Source: Eubacterium sp. (GTDB lineage: Bacteria > Bacillota > Clostridia > Oscillospirales > Acutalibacteraceae). Taken from it: DNA of 6,497 nucleotides. Below, one piece after another: positions 1 through 5,073 of the stretch (positions are counted from its first letter, which is position 1; each line of letters opens with the position of its first letter). A model generated the notes under the pieces. The model did no database searches. It was not told the origin of the DNA and saw nothing but the letters and a program-made list of their open reading frames with translations. Location of the stretch: assembly GCA_017543725.1 (NCBI GenBank), contig JAFYFO010000108.1:1-6497 (forward strand), written 5' to 3'. Made by a program: the position numbers and the translations under genes.

Positions 1-564
1 GATTCTAACGTTGATTGGATTGATATTGCTAAAGGTATAGGAATCATTTGTGTAATGATTGGACATTTGAATTTCGGTTATTTTAAATCATTTGTTTATT
101 TTTTTCATGTACCTCTCTTCTTTTTTCTGTCCGGATTTGTTTTTGAAAGTAAGAATATAAAACCTATTGACTTTATAAAGAAAGAAGTTAAAAGATTTGT
201 TATCCCATATTATTTTTGGGCATTTTTTTATTTTTTTCTTGGCTCTTTGCTTTTGAATTTTGTTATTAGCGGTGAATTATCATTTGCGTTTAAGGAAATT
301 CTTAAATATTTGTTTATGGGAAAGAAAAGTACTATTTGGTTTTTGAGCGCATTATTATCAACTCAAGTGTTTTCATACATATTTATAAAAGCTTTTAATG
401 ACAAGCGAAAATATCTGATATTAATTTCTGTGGTAATGTATGCAATTGGCTATATATATTATAACTGTTTTAACGGTATAGGTTTACCAGTTAATGTTGA
501 TACAGCTTTTATGGCAATGATTTTTTCATTTCTGGATATTGTATTAAAAGAGTATACGGAATGA
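1..564 (+). CDS. Acyltransferase-3 family membrane protein, N-terminal half (5' partial, frameshifted)
   Basis: The reading frame is open from the first base, so the true start lies just off the left edge; the in-frame ATG at 55 is internal. The first codons give WIDIAKGIGII followed by MIGH, the N-terminal signature of acyltransferase family 3 (Pfam Acyl_transf_3), whose His is the proposed catalytic residue. FFHVPLFFFLSGF follows, then several hydrophobic membrane segments and the WFLSALL motif. Family members are multi-pass inner-membrane enzymes that usually O-acetylate surface polysaccharides or other glycans; the substrate here cannot be told. The frame ends at TGA 562-564, in the middle of the normal domain. 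The rest of the domain continues in another frame from about 522 and is listed as the next entry. The two halves plus a few missing N-terminal residues add up to a usual family length of about 350. The DNA is clearly more AT-rich than the minus-strand genes to the right. Family assignment is firm; whether it makes a working enzyme is not. Confidence 0.85.
   Translation, partial: DSNVDWIDIAKGIGIICVMIGHLNFGYFKSFVYFFHVPLFFFLSGFVFESKNIKPIDFIKKEVKRFVIPYYFWAFFYFFLGSLLLNFVISGELSFAFKEILKYLFMGKKSTIWFLSALLSTQVFSYIFIKAFNDKRKYLILISVVMYAIGYIYYNCFNGIGLPVNVDTAFMAMIFSFLDIVLKEYTE
521..526 (+). other. T6 tract at the acyltransferase frameshift
   Basis: Six T residues follow the MAMI codons. A seventh T would restore one continuous acyltransferase frame of about 351 codons within the window. 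The tract could be a natural slippage site (phase switch), a fixed inactivating mutation, or a sequencing or assembly error in a homopolymer. Confidence 0.7.
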
Positions 565-1055
565 ATTTTATTAAAACAATTAATCATATAAAAAGAATTA
601 TTTTAATTATTATTACTTTTATCCTTTGTTCTGTAACCGGCTACATAAACCTAAAGTATTATAACGGAATTGATATGTATGCAAATCAATATGGCAATCC
701 GATATTAATGCTTATCAGCAGCTTTTTCGGAACACTATTCATAATATCTGTTTCAAGCTATATTAATTTAAAAGTGATTAAGTATATTGGAAAAAACTCA
801 TTAATCTACTTTATTATGCATCAATTTGTGTTTGTATGCCTCTCTTATCTTGTTGAGGGACTGTTTAAACCATATGGCAATTCAGTTTTATACAAATTGT
901 TAGAAAACACAATATATATCCTTGTTTCTTTATTAATTATAACCGTTGTCAATAATGTACTGATTAGAACACCGCTTGCCACATTGTTCGGTTTGAAAAG
1001 AATACAGAAGACAAAGTGCATAACCAAAAATGAACAAAACAATTCAGGTTTTTGA
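561..1055 (+). CDS. Acyltransferase-3 family membrane protein, C-terminal half (frameshifted)
   Basis: This frame encodes the second half of the same acyltransferase: four or so hydrophobic helices and the late family signature around IGKNSLIYFIMHQFVF, including the conserved second His region. The ATG at 561 overlaps the stop of the upstream frame by 4 bp, but it is probably not a real start. No Shine-Dalgarno sequence precedes it, and codons upstream in this frame (522-560) read FFISGYCIKRVYG, exactly the residues expected between the two halves. Adding one T to the six at 521-526 joins the frames into one protein running through ...MAMIFFISGYCIKRVYGMNF. It is therefore best read as the 3' part of a single gene broken by a one-base deletion, or switched off by tract-length change. 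The protein ends in a short polar tail typical of the family. A tool may report it as a separate small hypothetical membrane protein. Confidence 0.75.
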   Translation: MNFIKTINHIKRIILIIITFILCSVTGYINLKYYNGIDMYANQYGNPILMLISSFFGTLFIISVSSYINLKVIKYIGKNSLIYFIMHQFVFVCLSYLVEGLFKPYGNSVLYKLLENTIYILVSLLIITVVNNVLIRTPLATLFGLKRIQKTKCITKNEQNNSGF

Positions 1056-1265
1056 GCAAATCAAAAACCGTTAAAATAAAGTAATAACAAAACGCAAAAG
1101 ACGCGATTCCTTTAGGGCGTCGGACTTAGGGTTTTAATAGCCTAAAAAAGCATATTTTAGGTGCAAAGCAATTTTGAGATAGGTATTTTTCGTTATAACG
1201 GAGAAGATCATTTCAAAATCTATTAAATCCCTAACTTCAACGCCCTTCTGCGTGCCTCTTTTTTA

Positions 1266-1282
1266 GAGCTGGTAGTCGGATT
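1266..1282 (-). repeat. Degenerate tRNA-Thr 3'-end fragment (copy 1)
   Basis: On the plus strand GAGCTGGTAGTCGGATT matches the tRNA-Thr 3' end at 1701-1717 (GAGCTGGTAATCGGACT) at 15 of 17 positions. The rest of the tRNA cannot be recognised to the right of it. It lies in the same orientation as the intact tRNA and next to a T6 run at 1259-1264. It may be a decayed tRNA or a remnant attachment site. Confidence 0.5.
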
Positions 1283-1320
1283 GCAAGGTTGCGCAGCCTT
1301 CTACAAAACAGATACGCAGG

Positions 1321-1374
1321 GCGGTTCCCTAAATATTGTTCACGGCATAAATGCCACTCCAATATTTAGACCGC
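1321..1374. repeat. Long inverted-repeat hairpin
   Basis: Arms CTAAATATTG (1329-1338) and CAATATTTAG (1360-1369) are a perfect 10-bp inverted repeat. Outside them GCGGT (1321-1325) pairs with ACCGC (1370-1374) across a small bulge, and inside them GGCA (1344-1347) pairs with TGCC (1352-1355). The result is a nested cruciform or RNA hairpin of 54 bases. There is no T run after it, so it is not a normal intrinsic terminator. Its function is unknown; it could be part of a structured RNA or a small mobile-element end. Confidence 0.55.
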
Positions 1375-1472
1375 TACTGACTTCTTTTTGCTCCCTTCAT
1401 CTGCCACTGGCAGCGGTTGCAAACGAAGCACCGGACTGTTTCTCCCAAATCAAAGATTTGGAGAAGCCTCTC

Positions 1473-1489
1473 ATCGGTTCGAGTCCGAT
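1473..1489 (+). other. Isolated tRNA T-arm-like sequence, plus strand
   Basis: The bases ATCGG TTCGAGT CCGAT form a perfect T-arm: a 5-bp stem and a 7-base loop with the TTCGA core. Including two bases upstream, 19 nt are identical to the T-arm region of the tRNA-Thr at 1699-1774 but on the opposite strand. The following bases (ATATCATATTGA) resemble an acceptor strand, but no matching 5' acceptor, D-arm or anticodon arm is found upstream, so it is not a complete tRNA. A terminator hairpin follows after 9 bp. Confidence 0.6.
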
Positions 1490-1498
1490 ATCATATTG

Positions 1499-1536
1499 AA
1501 AAATCCCAGAGCAGAAAAATCTGCTCTGGGATTTTT
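1499..1536. terminator. Strong bidirectional intrinsic terminator hairpin
   Basis: Seventeen-base perfect arms AAAAATCCCAGAGCAGA (1499-1515) and TCTGCTCTGGGATTTTT (1520-1536) enclose an AAAA loop. There are A and T runs on both sides, so it can stop RNA polymerase from either direction. It lies between two convergent tRNA-3'-like fragments, the same position a tRNA terminator would take. Confidence 0.8.
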
Positions 1537-1555
1537 GGAGATGGTAATCGGACTC
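1537..1555 (-). repeat. tRNA-Thr 3'-end fragment (copy 2)
   Basis: On the plus strand GGAGATGGTAATCGGACTC matches 18 of 19 bases of the tRNA-Thr 3' end at 1700-1718 (GGAGCTGGTAATCGGACTC). The match stops abruptly in the T-loop, where TCTTCTC replaces GAACCGA. As at the intact tRNA, it is directly joined to a hairpin terminator on its 3' side (1499-1536). It is a truncated duplicate of the tRNA 3' end, as expected from integrase-mediated site duplication or from tRNA gene decay. Confidence 0.65.
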
Positions 1556-1569
1556 TCTTCTCAAATATC

Positions 1570-1590
1570 GAAAGCCCCACTGGGGCTTTC
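1570..1590. terminator. Terminator-like hairpin with a GC-rich stem
   Basis: GAAAGCCCC (1570-1578) and GGGGCTTTC (1582-1590) form a perfect 9-bp stem with an ACT loop. No long T run follows on either strand, so termination is uncertain. It lies on the inner side of the truncated tRNA fragment at 1537-1555. Confidence 0.5.
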
Positions 1591-1660
1591 TCCCAAATAT
1601 TCCCAGCAGCGAGCGGCACGAAAAATTTGGAGTTCGTTTCTCGTCCAACTACCTACGCCC

Positions 1661-1698
1661 AAAATGAAAAGCCGTCCTTTGAGGACGGTTTTTCATTT
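1661..1698 (-). terminator. Intrinsic terminator of tRNA-Thr (bidirectional)
   Basis: Arms AAAATGAAAAgCCGTCCT (1661-1678) and AGGACGGtTTTTCATTTT (from 1682) pair almost perfectly around a TTG loop, with A/T-rich outer stems giving a U-rich tail on either strand. It starts directly at the tRNA 3' end, with the outer stem touching the encoded CCA. It should end the leftward transcription unit that includes the tRNA and insulate it from rightward transcripts. Confidence 0.85.
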
Positions 1699-1774
1699 TG
1701 GAGCTGGTAATCGGACTCGAACCGATGACCTGCGCATTACGAATGCGCTGCTCTACCAACTGAGCCATACCAGC
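1699..1774 (-). tRNA. tRNA-Thr (anticodon CGT)
   Basis: Read on the minus strand this is a complete 76-base cloverleaf with an encoded CCA. Acceptor GCTGGTA pairs with TACCAGC. The D-stem is GCTC/GAGC. The anticodon arm is GCGCA-TTCGTAA-TGCGC with anticodon CGT, reading ACG threonine codons. The T-arm is ATCGG-TTCGAGT-CCGAT, the discriminator base is T, and CCA follows. All four stems are perfectly paired, so the gene looks functional. It begins 12 bp after the stop codon of the small protein gene upstream, suggesting co-transcription and release by RNase processing. Its 3' end is partly duplicated at 1266-1282 and 1537-1555. Confidence 0.97.
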
Positions 1775-1786
1775 ATTTTATTTAGT

Positions 1787-2065
1787 TTATAAATCGCAGA
1801 GGGATTTTGCTCTTTCATAATCGTTTTTATTAACATAAACGATATAGAGATAATCCCTTGGATGCTCCATCATACTTGCGGGGATTCCGCCTGCGTTGAA
1901 GCGCATATTTTGCCTTTGAGTTAACATTCGTTTAAATGAAGAAGTGTGAGTTTTTGTTGCAACTTCATACTTTATTCCGTTTTCTCTGAGGGTTGACCAG
2001 ACTTTTTCAGTTGCCTGTGCATCAACATCCTGAAATAATATTTTTCTATTGAAAACATTAATCAT
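1787..2065 (-). CDS. Conserved small protein, 92 aa, DUF2007-like
   Basis: The start at 2065 (MINVFNRKIL) is chosen because AAGGTG sits about 7 bases upstream. A longer open frame reaching into pncC has no such site and would translate pncC's 3' end out of frame. The protein is soluble with no signal or membrane segment. An N-terminal beta-alpha unit (VFNRKILFQDVDAQATEKVW) leads into GIKYEV, then a variable basic middle (residues 41-58), then a conserved-looking YLYIVYVNKNDYERA near the C terminus. The layout (strand, helix that senses neighbouring residues, 'GIKYEV', 'YVNKxDYExA') resembles the DUF2007 putative signal-transducing family, but this is recognition by pattern only. The gene lies 53 bp after pncC with its own candidate promoter and 12 bp before tRNA-Thr on the same strand. 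Function unknown. Confidence 0.75.
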   Translation of the reverse strand: MINVFNRKILFQDVDAQATEKVWSTLRENGIKYEVATKTHTSSFKRMLTQRQNMRFNAGGIPASMMEHPRDYLYIVYVNKNDYERAKSLCDL

Positions 2066-2086
2066 ATTATCACCTTCAGCGTTAAT

Positions 2087-2115
2087 ATTATATTTGATAT
2101 TCTTATAAAAATCAA
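2087..2115 (-). promoter_or_regulatory. Candidate sigma-A promoter for the small protein and tRNA-Thr
   Basis: On the minus strand TTGATT (2110-2115) lies 17 bp from a perfect TATAAT (2087-2092). A start near 2080 would give a roughly 15-base leader that contains the AAGGTG ribosome binding site of the gene starting at 2065. It would drive both the small protein gene and tRNA-Thr. The -35 box matches consensus at 4 of 6 positions. AT-rich DNA can produce such matches by chance. Confidence 0.5.
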
Positions 2116-2118
2116 GAG

Positions 2119-2589
2119 TTATTTTATCAAATTGATTAATGTTTGATAAACGAATCGGACTGAGGAATTTCTGACCTCGTTTCTGCCGATTTCGCCGAAT
2201 TGTTTTGTTGCGGTTATTGTTTTTCCGTTTATACAAAAGCCGAAACAAACCATTCCGACGGGTTTTTCAGCCGTTCCTCCCGAAGGTCCTGCAATTCCCG
2301 ATACGCCAACGCCGATTTCGCTTTTTGCTTTCTCAGCAACTCCCTGAGCCATTTCTCTTGCAACTTCTTCGGAAACAACGCCGTGTTTCTTAATTGTTTC
2401 TTCGCTGACTCCGAGGAGATTTATTTTTGCTTCGTTTGCATAGGTTACAAAACTCATATCAAAAACCTTTGAAGCGTTTGCAACATTAACGAGCGTTGCG
2501 GCGCAAAGTCCCCCGGTGCAACTTTCCGCAAAGGAAATATGATAGTTTTTTTTAATTAATAAATCAACAAGTTCTTCTTCAAGCGTCAT
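2119..2589 (-). CDS. pncC: Nicotinamide-nucleotide amidohydrolase PncC (stand-alone CinA C-terminal domain)
   Basis: This 156-residue protein is the CinA C-terminal domain without the N-terminal MoaB-like/COG1058 part that makes full CinA about 410 residues. In characterised members it deamidates nicotinamide mononucleotide to nicotinate mononucleotide in the cytoplasm, recycling NMN (for example from DNA ligase) into NAD. Visible hallmarks are SFAESCTGG (residues 19-27), SFVTYANEAK (46-55) and GVSGIAGPSGGT (95-106); the Ser and Lys in these motifs are at expected active-site positions. The ATG at 2589 has AAGGA about 7 bases upstream, inside the end of the CBS-protein gene, whose stop lies only 3 bp before, so the two are likely translationally coupled. 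The length is normal for the stand-alone form and there is no sign of damage. Confidence 0.93.
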   Translation of the reverse strand: MTLEEELVDLLIKKNYHISFAESCTGGLCAATLVNVANASKVFDMSFVTYANEAKINLLGVSEETIKKHGVVSEEVAREMAQGVAEKAKSEIGVGVSGIAGPSGGTAEKPVGMVCFGFCINGKTITATKQFGEIGRNEVRNSSVRFVYQTLINLIK

Positions 2590-2592
2590 AAT

Positions 2593-3903
2593 TTATTCCT
2601 TATCGCTTTCTTTTTTTGTTACTGTTGCGCTTTGAATCATATGGTTTTTAACCGACTTAACGCTGATAATGAGTTCATCTGTTTCGCAGACAAACATTTC
2701 GCCGTCGTTGGGTATTCTCTGAACAACGGAGCAAACATAGCCGTTGAAGGTATCATATAAATCATCATCGGTTAAATCAACTCCAAGCGTTTCGGAAACC
2801 TCGTGAATATCCGCGCTTCCCCTTATTCGCCAGTTGCCCTGAGTCAGAGGCTGAATATCGGAAAGAACTTTGCCCTCTTCAATATCGTTCATATCGCCGA
2901 CAAGCGATTCCATAAGGTCGTGCAAAGTTATTATTCCTTCAAATCCGCCGTATTCATCAATAATAACGGCAAAATAATTCCTTTTGCTTTTCATCTGTTT
3001 CAAAAGAACATTCGCCTTCATACCTTCGGGCGCATAAAAAGGCTCGTCCACAGCACTTCGCATAACCGCCGCTTTGGATTTTTTAGAAAGGCGGAAATAA
3101 TCCTTTGTGTCGAGTATTCCGATAATATTTTCATTATTATCTTTGAAAACAGGATAGTATGTATGCCTTGTTTCAAAGATTGTTTTGTTCCACTGTTCAA
3201 TGCTGTCGTCAGCGTCAAGCGAATCAACATCCCTTCTGTGGGTGCAAATCTGCTCAATCGCCCAATCGTTGAACTCGAAAACATTCTGAATTATCTCGTT
3301 TTCATAATCGTTAATTGTTCCCTGCTCCCTTCCCTGAGAAAGAAGCATCCTGATTTCCTCTTCGGTAACTTTTTCATCGTTTTCATTCGGGTCGATACCG
3401 AAAATTCTTAAAACAAGATTTGTTGAAACGGTTAAAATAAAAACTATTGGCTTGAAAATAATTGAAACGCCGTATAACATTCCCGACATTCCGAGCGCCA
3501 TTTTTTCAGCCCTTTTCATTGCAATTCGCTTTGGAACAAGTTCGCCGAAAACAAGATTGAAATATGCAAGAATCAGGGTTATAACAACAAGCGTTACCGC
3601 GCTGAGAGTTTTTTCGCTGACTGAAACGCCCGAATCAATCAGCCATTTAACAATCGGCTGAGAAAAACTATCCGCAGCAAAGGCAGAACTCAAAAGACCT
3701 GCAAGGGTTATTGCAACCTGAATTGTTGCAAGAAACCTTGAAGGCTGGCTTACAAGTTTTGAAAGCATCTGCGCTTTTTTATTTCCTTCGTTTGTCAGTT
3801 GATGAAGTTTTGCGTCGTTCATTGAGATAACCGCGATTTCTGCGCTTGCAAAAACCGCGTTTAAGAAAATTAAAACTATTAAAAGAATTATTTTACCAAT
3901 CAT
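2593..3903 (-). CDS. Hemolysin/CorC (CNNM-like) family membrane protein with DUF21 and CBS domains
   Basis: The 436-residue protein has the full family layout. An N-terminal DUF21/CNNM transmembrane domain (about 1-170) starts MIGKIILLIVLIFLNAVFASAEIAVISM and contains hydrophobic helices near 4-25, 60-78, 100-120 and 138-165, with the conserved FGELVPKRIA at 119-128. A linker with EEEIRMLL follows, then a CBS pair (about 212-272 and 283-338, the second ending EYGGFEGIITLHDLMESLVGD). The C-terminal CorC/HlyC domain (about 352-432) includes the WRIRGSADI and DTFNGYV motifs. Relatives are implicated in Mg2+ (or other cation) efflux or tolerance, with nucleotide-sensing CBS domains; 'hemolysin' is a historical label. 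The start is set by alignment to the family N terminus. Oddly, no Shine-Dalgarno sequence precedes it; the leader is a CCTAAAA heptad tract. pncC follows after 3 bp. Confidence 0.92.
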   Translation of the reverse strand: MIGKIILLIVLIFLNAVFASAEIAVISMNDAKLHQLTNEGNKKAQMLSKLVSQPSRFLATIQVAITLAGLLSSAFAADSFSQPIVKWLIDSGVSVSEKTLSAVTLVVITLILAYFNLVFGELVPKRIAMKRAEKMALGMSGMLYGVSIIFKPIVFILTVSTNLVLRIFGIDPNENDEKVTEEEIRMLLSQGREQGTINDYENEIIQNVFEFNDWAIEQICTHRRDVDSLDADDSIEQWNKTIFETRHTYYPVFKDNNENIIGILDTKDYFRLSKKSKAAVMRSAVDEPFYAPEGMKANVLLKQMKSKRNYFAVIIDEYGGFEGIITLHDLMESLVGDMNDIEEGKVLSDIQPLTQGNWRIRGSADIHEVSETLGVDLTDDDLYDTFNGYVCSVVQRIPNDGEMFVCETDELIISVKSVKNHMIQSATVTKKESDKE

Positions 3904-3904
3904 A

Positions 3905-3932
3905 ATTTAGGTTTTAGGTTTTAGGTTTTAGG
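3905..3932. repeat. Tandem heptamer (TTTTAGG)4 next to the start codon
   Basis: Four 7-bp units occur on the plus strand: ATTTAGG (3905-3911), then three perfect TTTTAGG (3912-3932), followed by a T5 run. On the coding (minus) strand it reads as CCTAAAA units ending one base before the ATG of the CBS-protein gene. Copy-number change would alter the leader length by steps of 7 without touching the coding sequence. Confidence 0.85.
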
Positions 3933-3978
3933 TTTTTATATTCGAGTTAAGAATTAAGAGTTAAGAGTGAAGAGTTTC

Positions 3979-4005
3979 GGGCGGGAACACCCGCACCCGA
4001 TTATA
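3979..4005 (-). promoter_or_regulatory. Hairpin module with TATAAT box, copy A (upstream of the CBS-protein gene)
   Basis: A GCGGG/CCCGC stem (3981-3985, 3990-3994) with a four-base loop is followed by ACCCGATTATA (3995-4005). On the minus strand this supplies a perfect TATAAT at 4000-4005, about 95 bp before the start at 3903. A possible -35 (TGTTGT with 17 bp spacing) is weak. The same module, with a compensated base-pair change, lies upstream of lgt. Confidence 0.45.
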
Positions 4006-4042
4006 TTCGGGAAAATGAAACAACAACACTTCATCTTGAACC

Positions 4043-4100
4043 GTAGGGAATGGCGCCCTCGACATTCCGCAGCAGGAGCGTCAGGGTTGCCGCTCCCTAC
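4043..4100. repeat. Imperfect 58-bp palindrome inside the spacer element
   Basis: GTAGGGA (4043-4049) and TCCCTAC (4094-4100) are perfect outer arms. Pairing continues imperfectly inwards (GGC and CCCT against their partners near 4083-4092). A related fragment, ACGCCACTCC, occurs just outside at 4111-4120. GC content is higher than in the surrounding DNA, as in many dispersed intergenic repeats. Confidence 0.55.
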
Positions 4101-4202
4101 AAATGAAAGGACGCCACTCCTATACAATTTTTATTGTTCGAGCGCTTGCGCGAGTAACCAAAACTCTTCACTCTTCACTCTTAATTCTTAACTCATATCA
4201 TT

Positions 4203-4223
4203 CGTCACTCGTAATTCGTAATT
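4203..4223. repeat. Heptad repeat CGTAATT abutting the folD stop codon
   Basis: Three 7-bp units, CGTCACT (4203-4209), CGTAATT (4210-4216) and CGTAATT (4217-4223), run into the TAA stop of folD (4222-4224). Unit length matches the neighbouring heptad tracts, but the unit sequence differs. Confidence 0.65.
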
Positions 4224-5073
4224 ATTTAATGTTGTTCTGAATCTTTGCCGCGGTTAATGTGTTTTTCATAAGCATTGAAATTGTCATAGGTCCGACTCCG
4301 CCCGGAACGGGAGTAATAAATGAGCATTTATCCTTAACATCTTCAAAATCAACATCGCCGCAGAGTTTGCCGTTTTCATCCCTGTTCATACCGACATCTA
4401 TAACAACTGCGCCTTCTTTAACCATATCGCTTTTAACGAATTTTGCTTTTCCGATTGCAACAACAAGAATATCAGCGCTTGAAGCCTCTTTTGCAAGTTT
4501 TTCGGTTTTTGAATGAGTTATTTCAACGGTTGCGTTTTCGTGGAGAAGAAGCATTGCCATAGGTTTGCCGACAATATTGCTTCTTCCGATGATAACCGCC
4601 TTTTTGCCGCTGATTTCAACGCCTGTTGACTTTATCAGTTCAATAATACCCGCAGGAGTGCAGGGAAGGAAATTATATTCGCCTATCATAATTTTTCCGA
4701 CATTTTCGGAGTGAAATGCGTCAACATCTTTAATGGGATTGATAAGGCTGATAACTTCTTTATCATCAAGATGTTTCGGCAAAGGAAGTTGGCAAAGAAT
4801 TCCGTTTATGCTTTTATCATTATTGAGTTTTATAATCAGATTATTGAGTTCTTCCTGAGTTGTGTTTTCGGGAAGAGTATATTTTTTGCTGTAAAACCCG
4901 CATTCCTCGCAGGCTCTTTCCTTATTGCGGACATAAACCTGTGAAGCAGGGTCTTCGCCGACAATAATAACCGCAAGACCCGGAGTTATTCCCTGCTTTT
5001 TGAGTTCTTCACACTGCGCCTTAACGCCTGCTTTAACATTTGCTGAAACTTCTTTTCCGTTAATTATCTGCAT
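4222..5073 (-). CDS. folD: Bifunctional methylene-THF dehydrogenase / methenyl-THF cyclohydrolase FolD
   Basis: This cytoplasmic enzyme interconverts 5,10-methylene-THF, 5,10-methenyl-THF and 10-formyl-THF with NADP, feeding purine and fMet-tRNA synthesis. From the start at 5073 it is 283 residues, the usual length. Motifs seen: YVRNK at 47-51 (the YxxxK site with catalytic Lys51), [11 protein letters not shown] (91-101), KDVDAFH (115-121), the dinucleotide-binding GRSNIVGKP (163-171) and the C-terminal [10 protein letters not shown] (255-264). The ATG at 5073 is preferred over a GTG 15 bases upstream because GAGGAG is spaced about 7 bases before the ATG, and that GTG overlaps the binding site. 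The gene start lies inside the end of lgt (14-bp overlap), so translation is probably coupled. The 3' end runs directly into heptad repeats. Confidence 0.96.
   Translation of the reverse strand: MQIINGKEVSANVKAGVKAQCEELKKQGITPGLAVIIVGEDPASQVYVRNKERACEECGFYSKKYTLPENTTQEELNNLIIKLNNDKSINGILCQLPLPKHLDDKEVISLINPIKDVDAFHSENVGKIMIGEYNFLPCTPAGIIELIKSTGVEISGKKAVIIGRSNIVGKPMAMLLLHENATVEITHSKTEKLAKEASSADILVVAIGKAKFVKSDMVKEGAVVIDVGMNRDENGKLCGDVDFEDVKDKCSFITPVPGGVGPMTISMLMKNTLTAAKIQNNIK

Larger units (their letters stand above)
1056..1698. other. Gene-free spacer rich in hairpins and tRNA-3'-end-like fragments
   Basis: No convincing protein gene is present in these 643 bases; the short open frames have no ribosome binding site and run through tRNA-like and hairpin sequence. 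Structures seen: GACGC/GCGTC arms at 1100-1104 and 1117-1121, a weak terminator candidate for the acyltransferase; a 7-bp stem CCTAAAA/TTTTAGG at 1141-1161; a perfect palindrome CGTTATAACG at 1191-1200; CTGCC/GGCAG at 1401-1413; and TCTCC(c)AAATC/GATTTGGAGA at 1441-1464. The stronger hairpins, the tRNA-like pieces and the terminators are listed separately. The density of structure suggests mobile-element or tRNA-locus debris rather than neutral spacer. Confidence 0.6.
3944..4194. repeat. MITE-like element with heptad terminal inverted repeats
   Basis: The left arm (plus strand, 3944-3978) is five 7-bp units: GAGTTAA, GAATTAA, GAGTTAA, GAGTGAA, GAGTTTC. The right arm (4160-4194), read on the minus strand, is GAGTTAA, GAATTAA, GAGTGAA, GAGTGAA, GAGTTTT. 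The arms match over about 33 bases with about two differences, giving a roughly 250-bp element without any coding capacity. The interior holds a 27-bp hairpin module and a 58-bp imperfect palindrome. It fills the spacer between folD and the CBS-protein gene. No target-site duplication is obvious, so mobility is inferred only from shape. Confidence 0.65.

Noticed and set aside
519..528. Programmed -1 ribosomal frameshift at the acyltransferase T tract
   Set aside because: The codons (ATT TTT TCA) do not form an X XXY YYZ slippery heptamer, and the short product would end mid-domain; loss of one T is simpler.
1441..1500. Complete second tRNA gene on the plus strand
   Set aside because: Only the T-arm folds properly; no acceptor 5' strand, D-arm or anticodon arm could be found upstream.
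1397..1648. Minus-strand open frame of 83 codons
   Set aside because: It is translated from terminator and tRNA-fragment sequence, with no start signal and no recognisable protein.
1281..1792. Overlapping plus-strand open frames of 72-134 codons
   Set aside because: They lack ribosome binding sites and run through hairpins, tRNA fragments and the antisense of tRNA-Thr (the familiar GNRTRTDDLRITNALLYQLSHTS translation of a tRNA complement).
2066..2248. Upstream extension of the 92-residue gene to 153 codons
   Set aside because: It overlaps pncC coding sequence in another frame; the internal ATG at 2065 has a good ribosome binding site.
2803..3411. Plus-strand open frame of 202 codons opposite the CBS-protein gene
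   Set aside because: It is an antisense shadow of a clearly conserved gene with no start signal or family resemblance; the same applies to 5405-5917 opposite lgt.
3905..4223. CRISPR array
   Set aside because: The repeats are 7-bp direct units without spacers and the long repeats are inverted, not direct.
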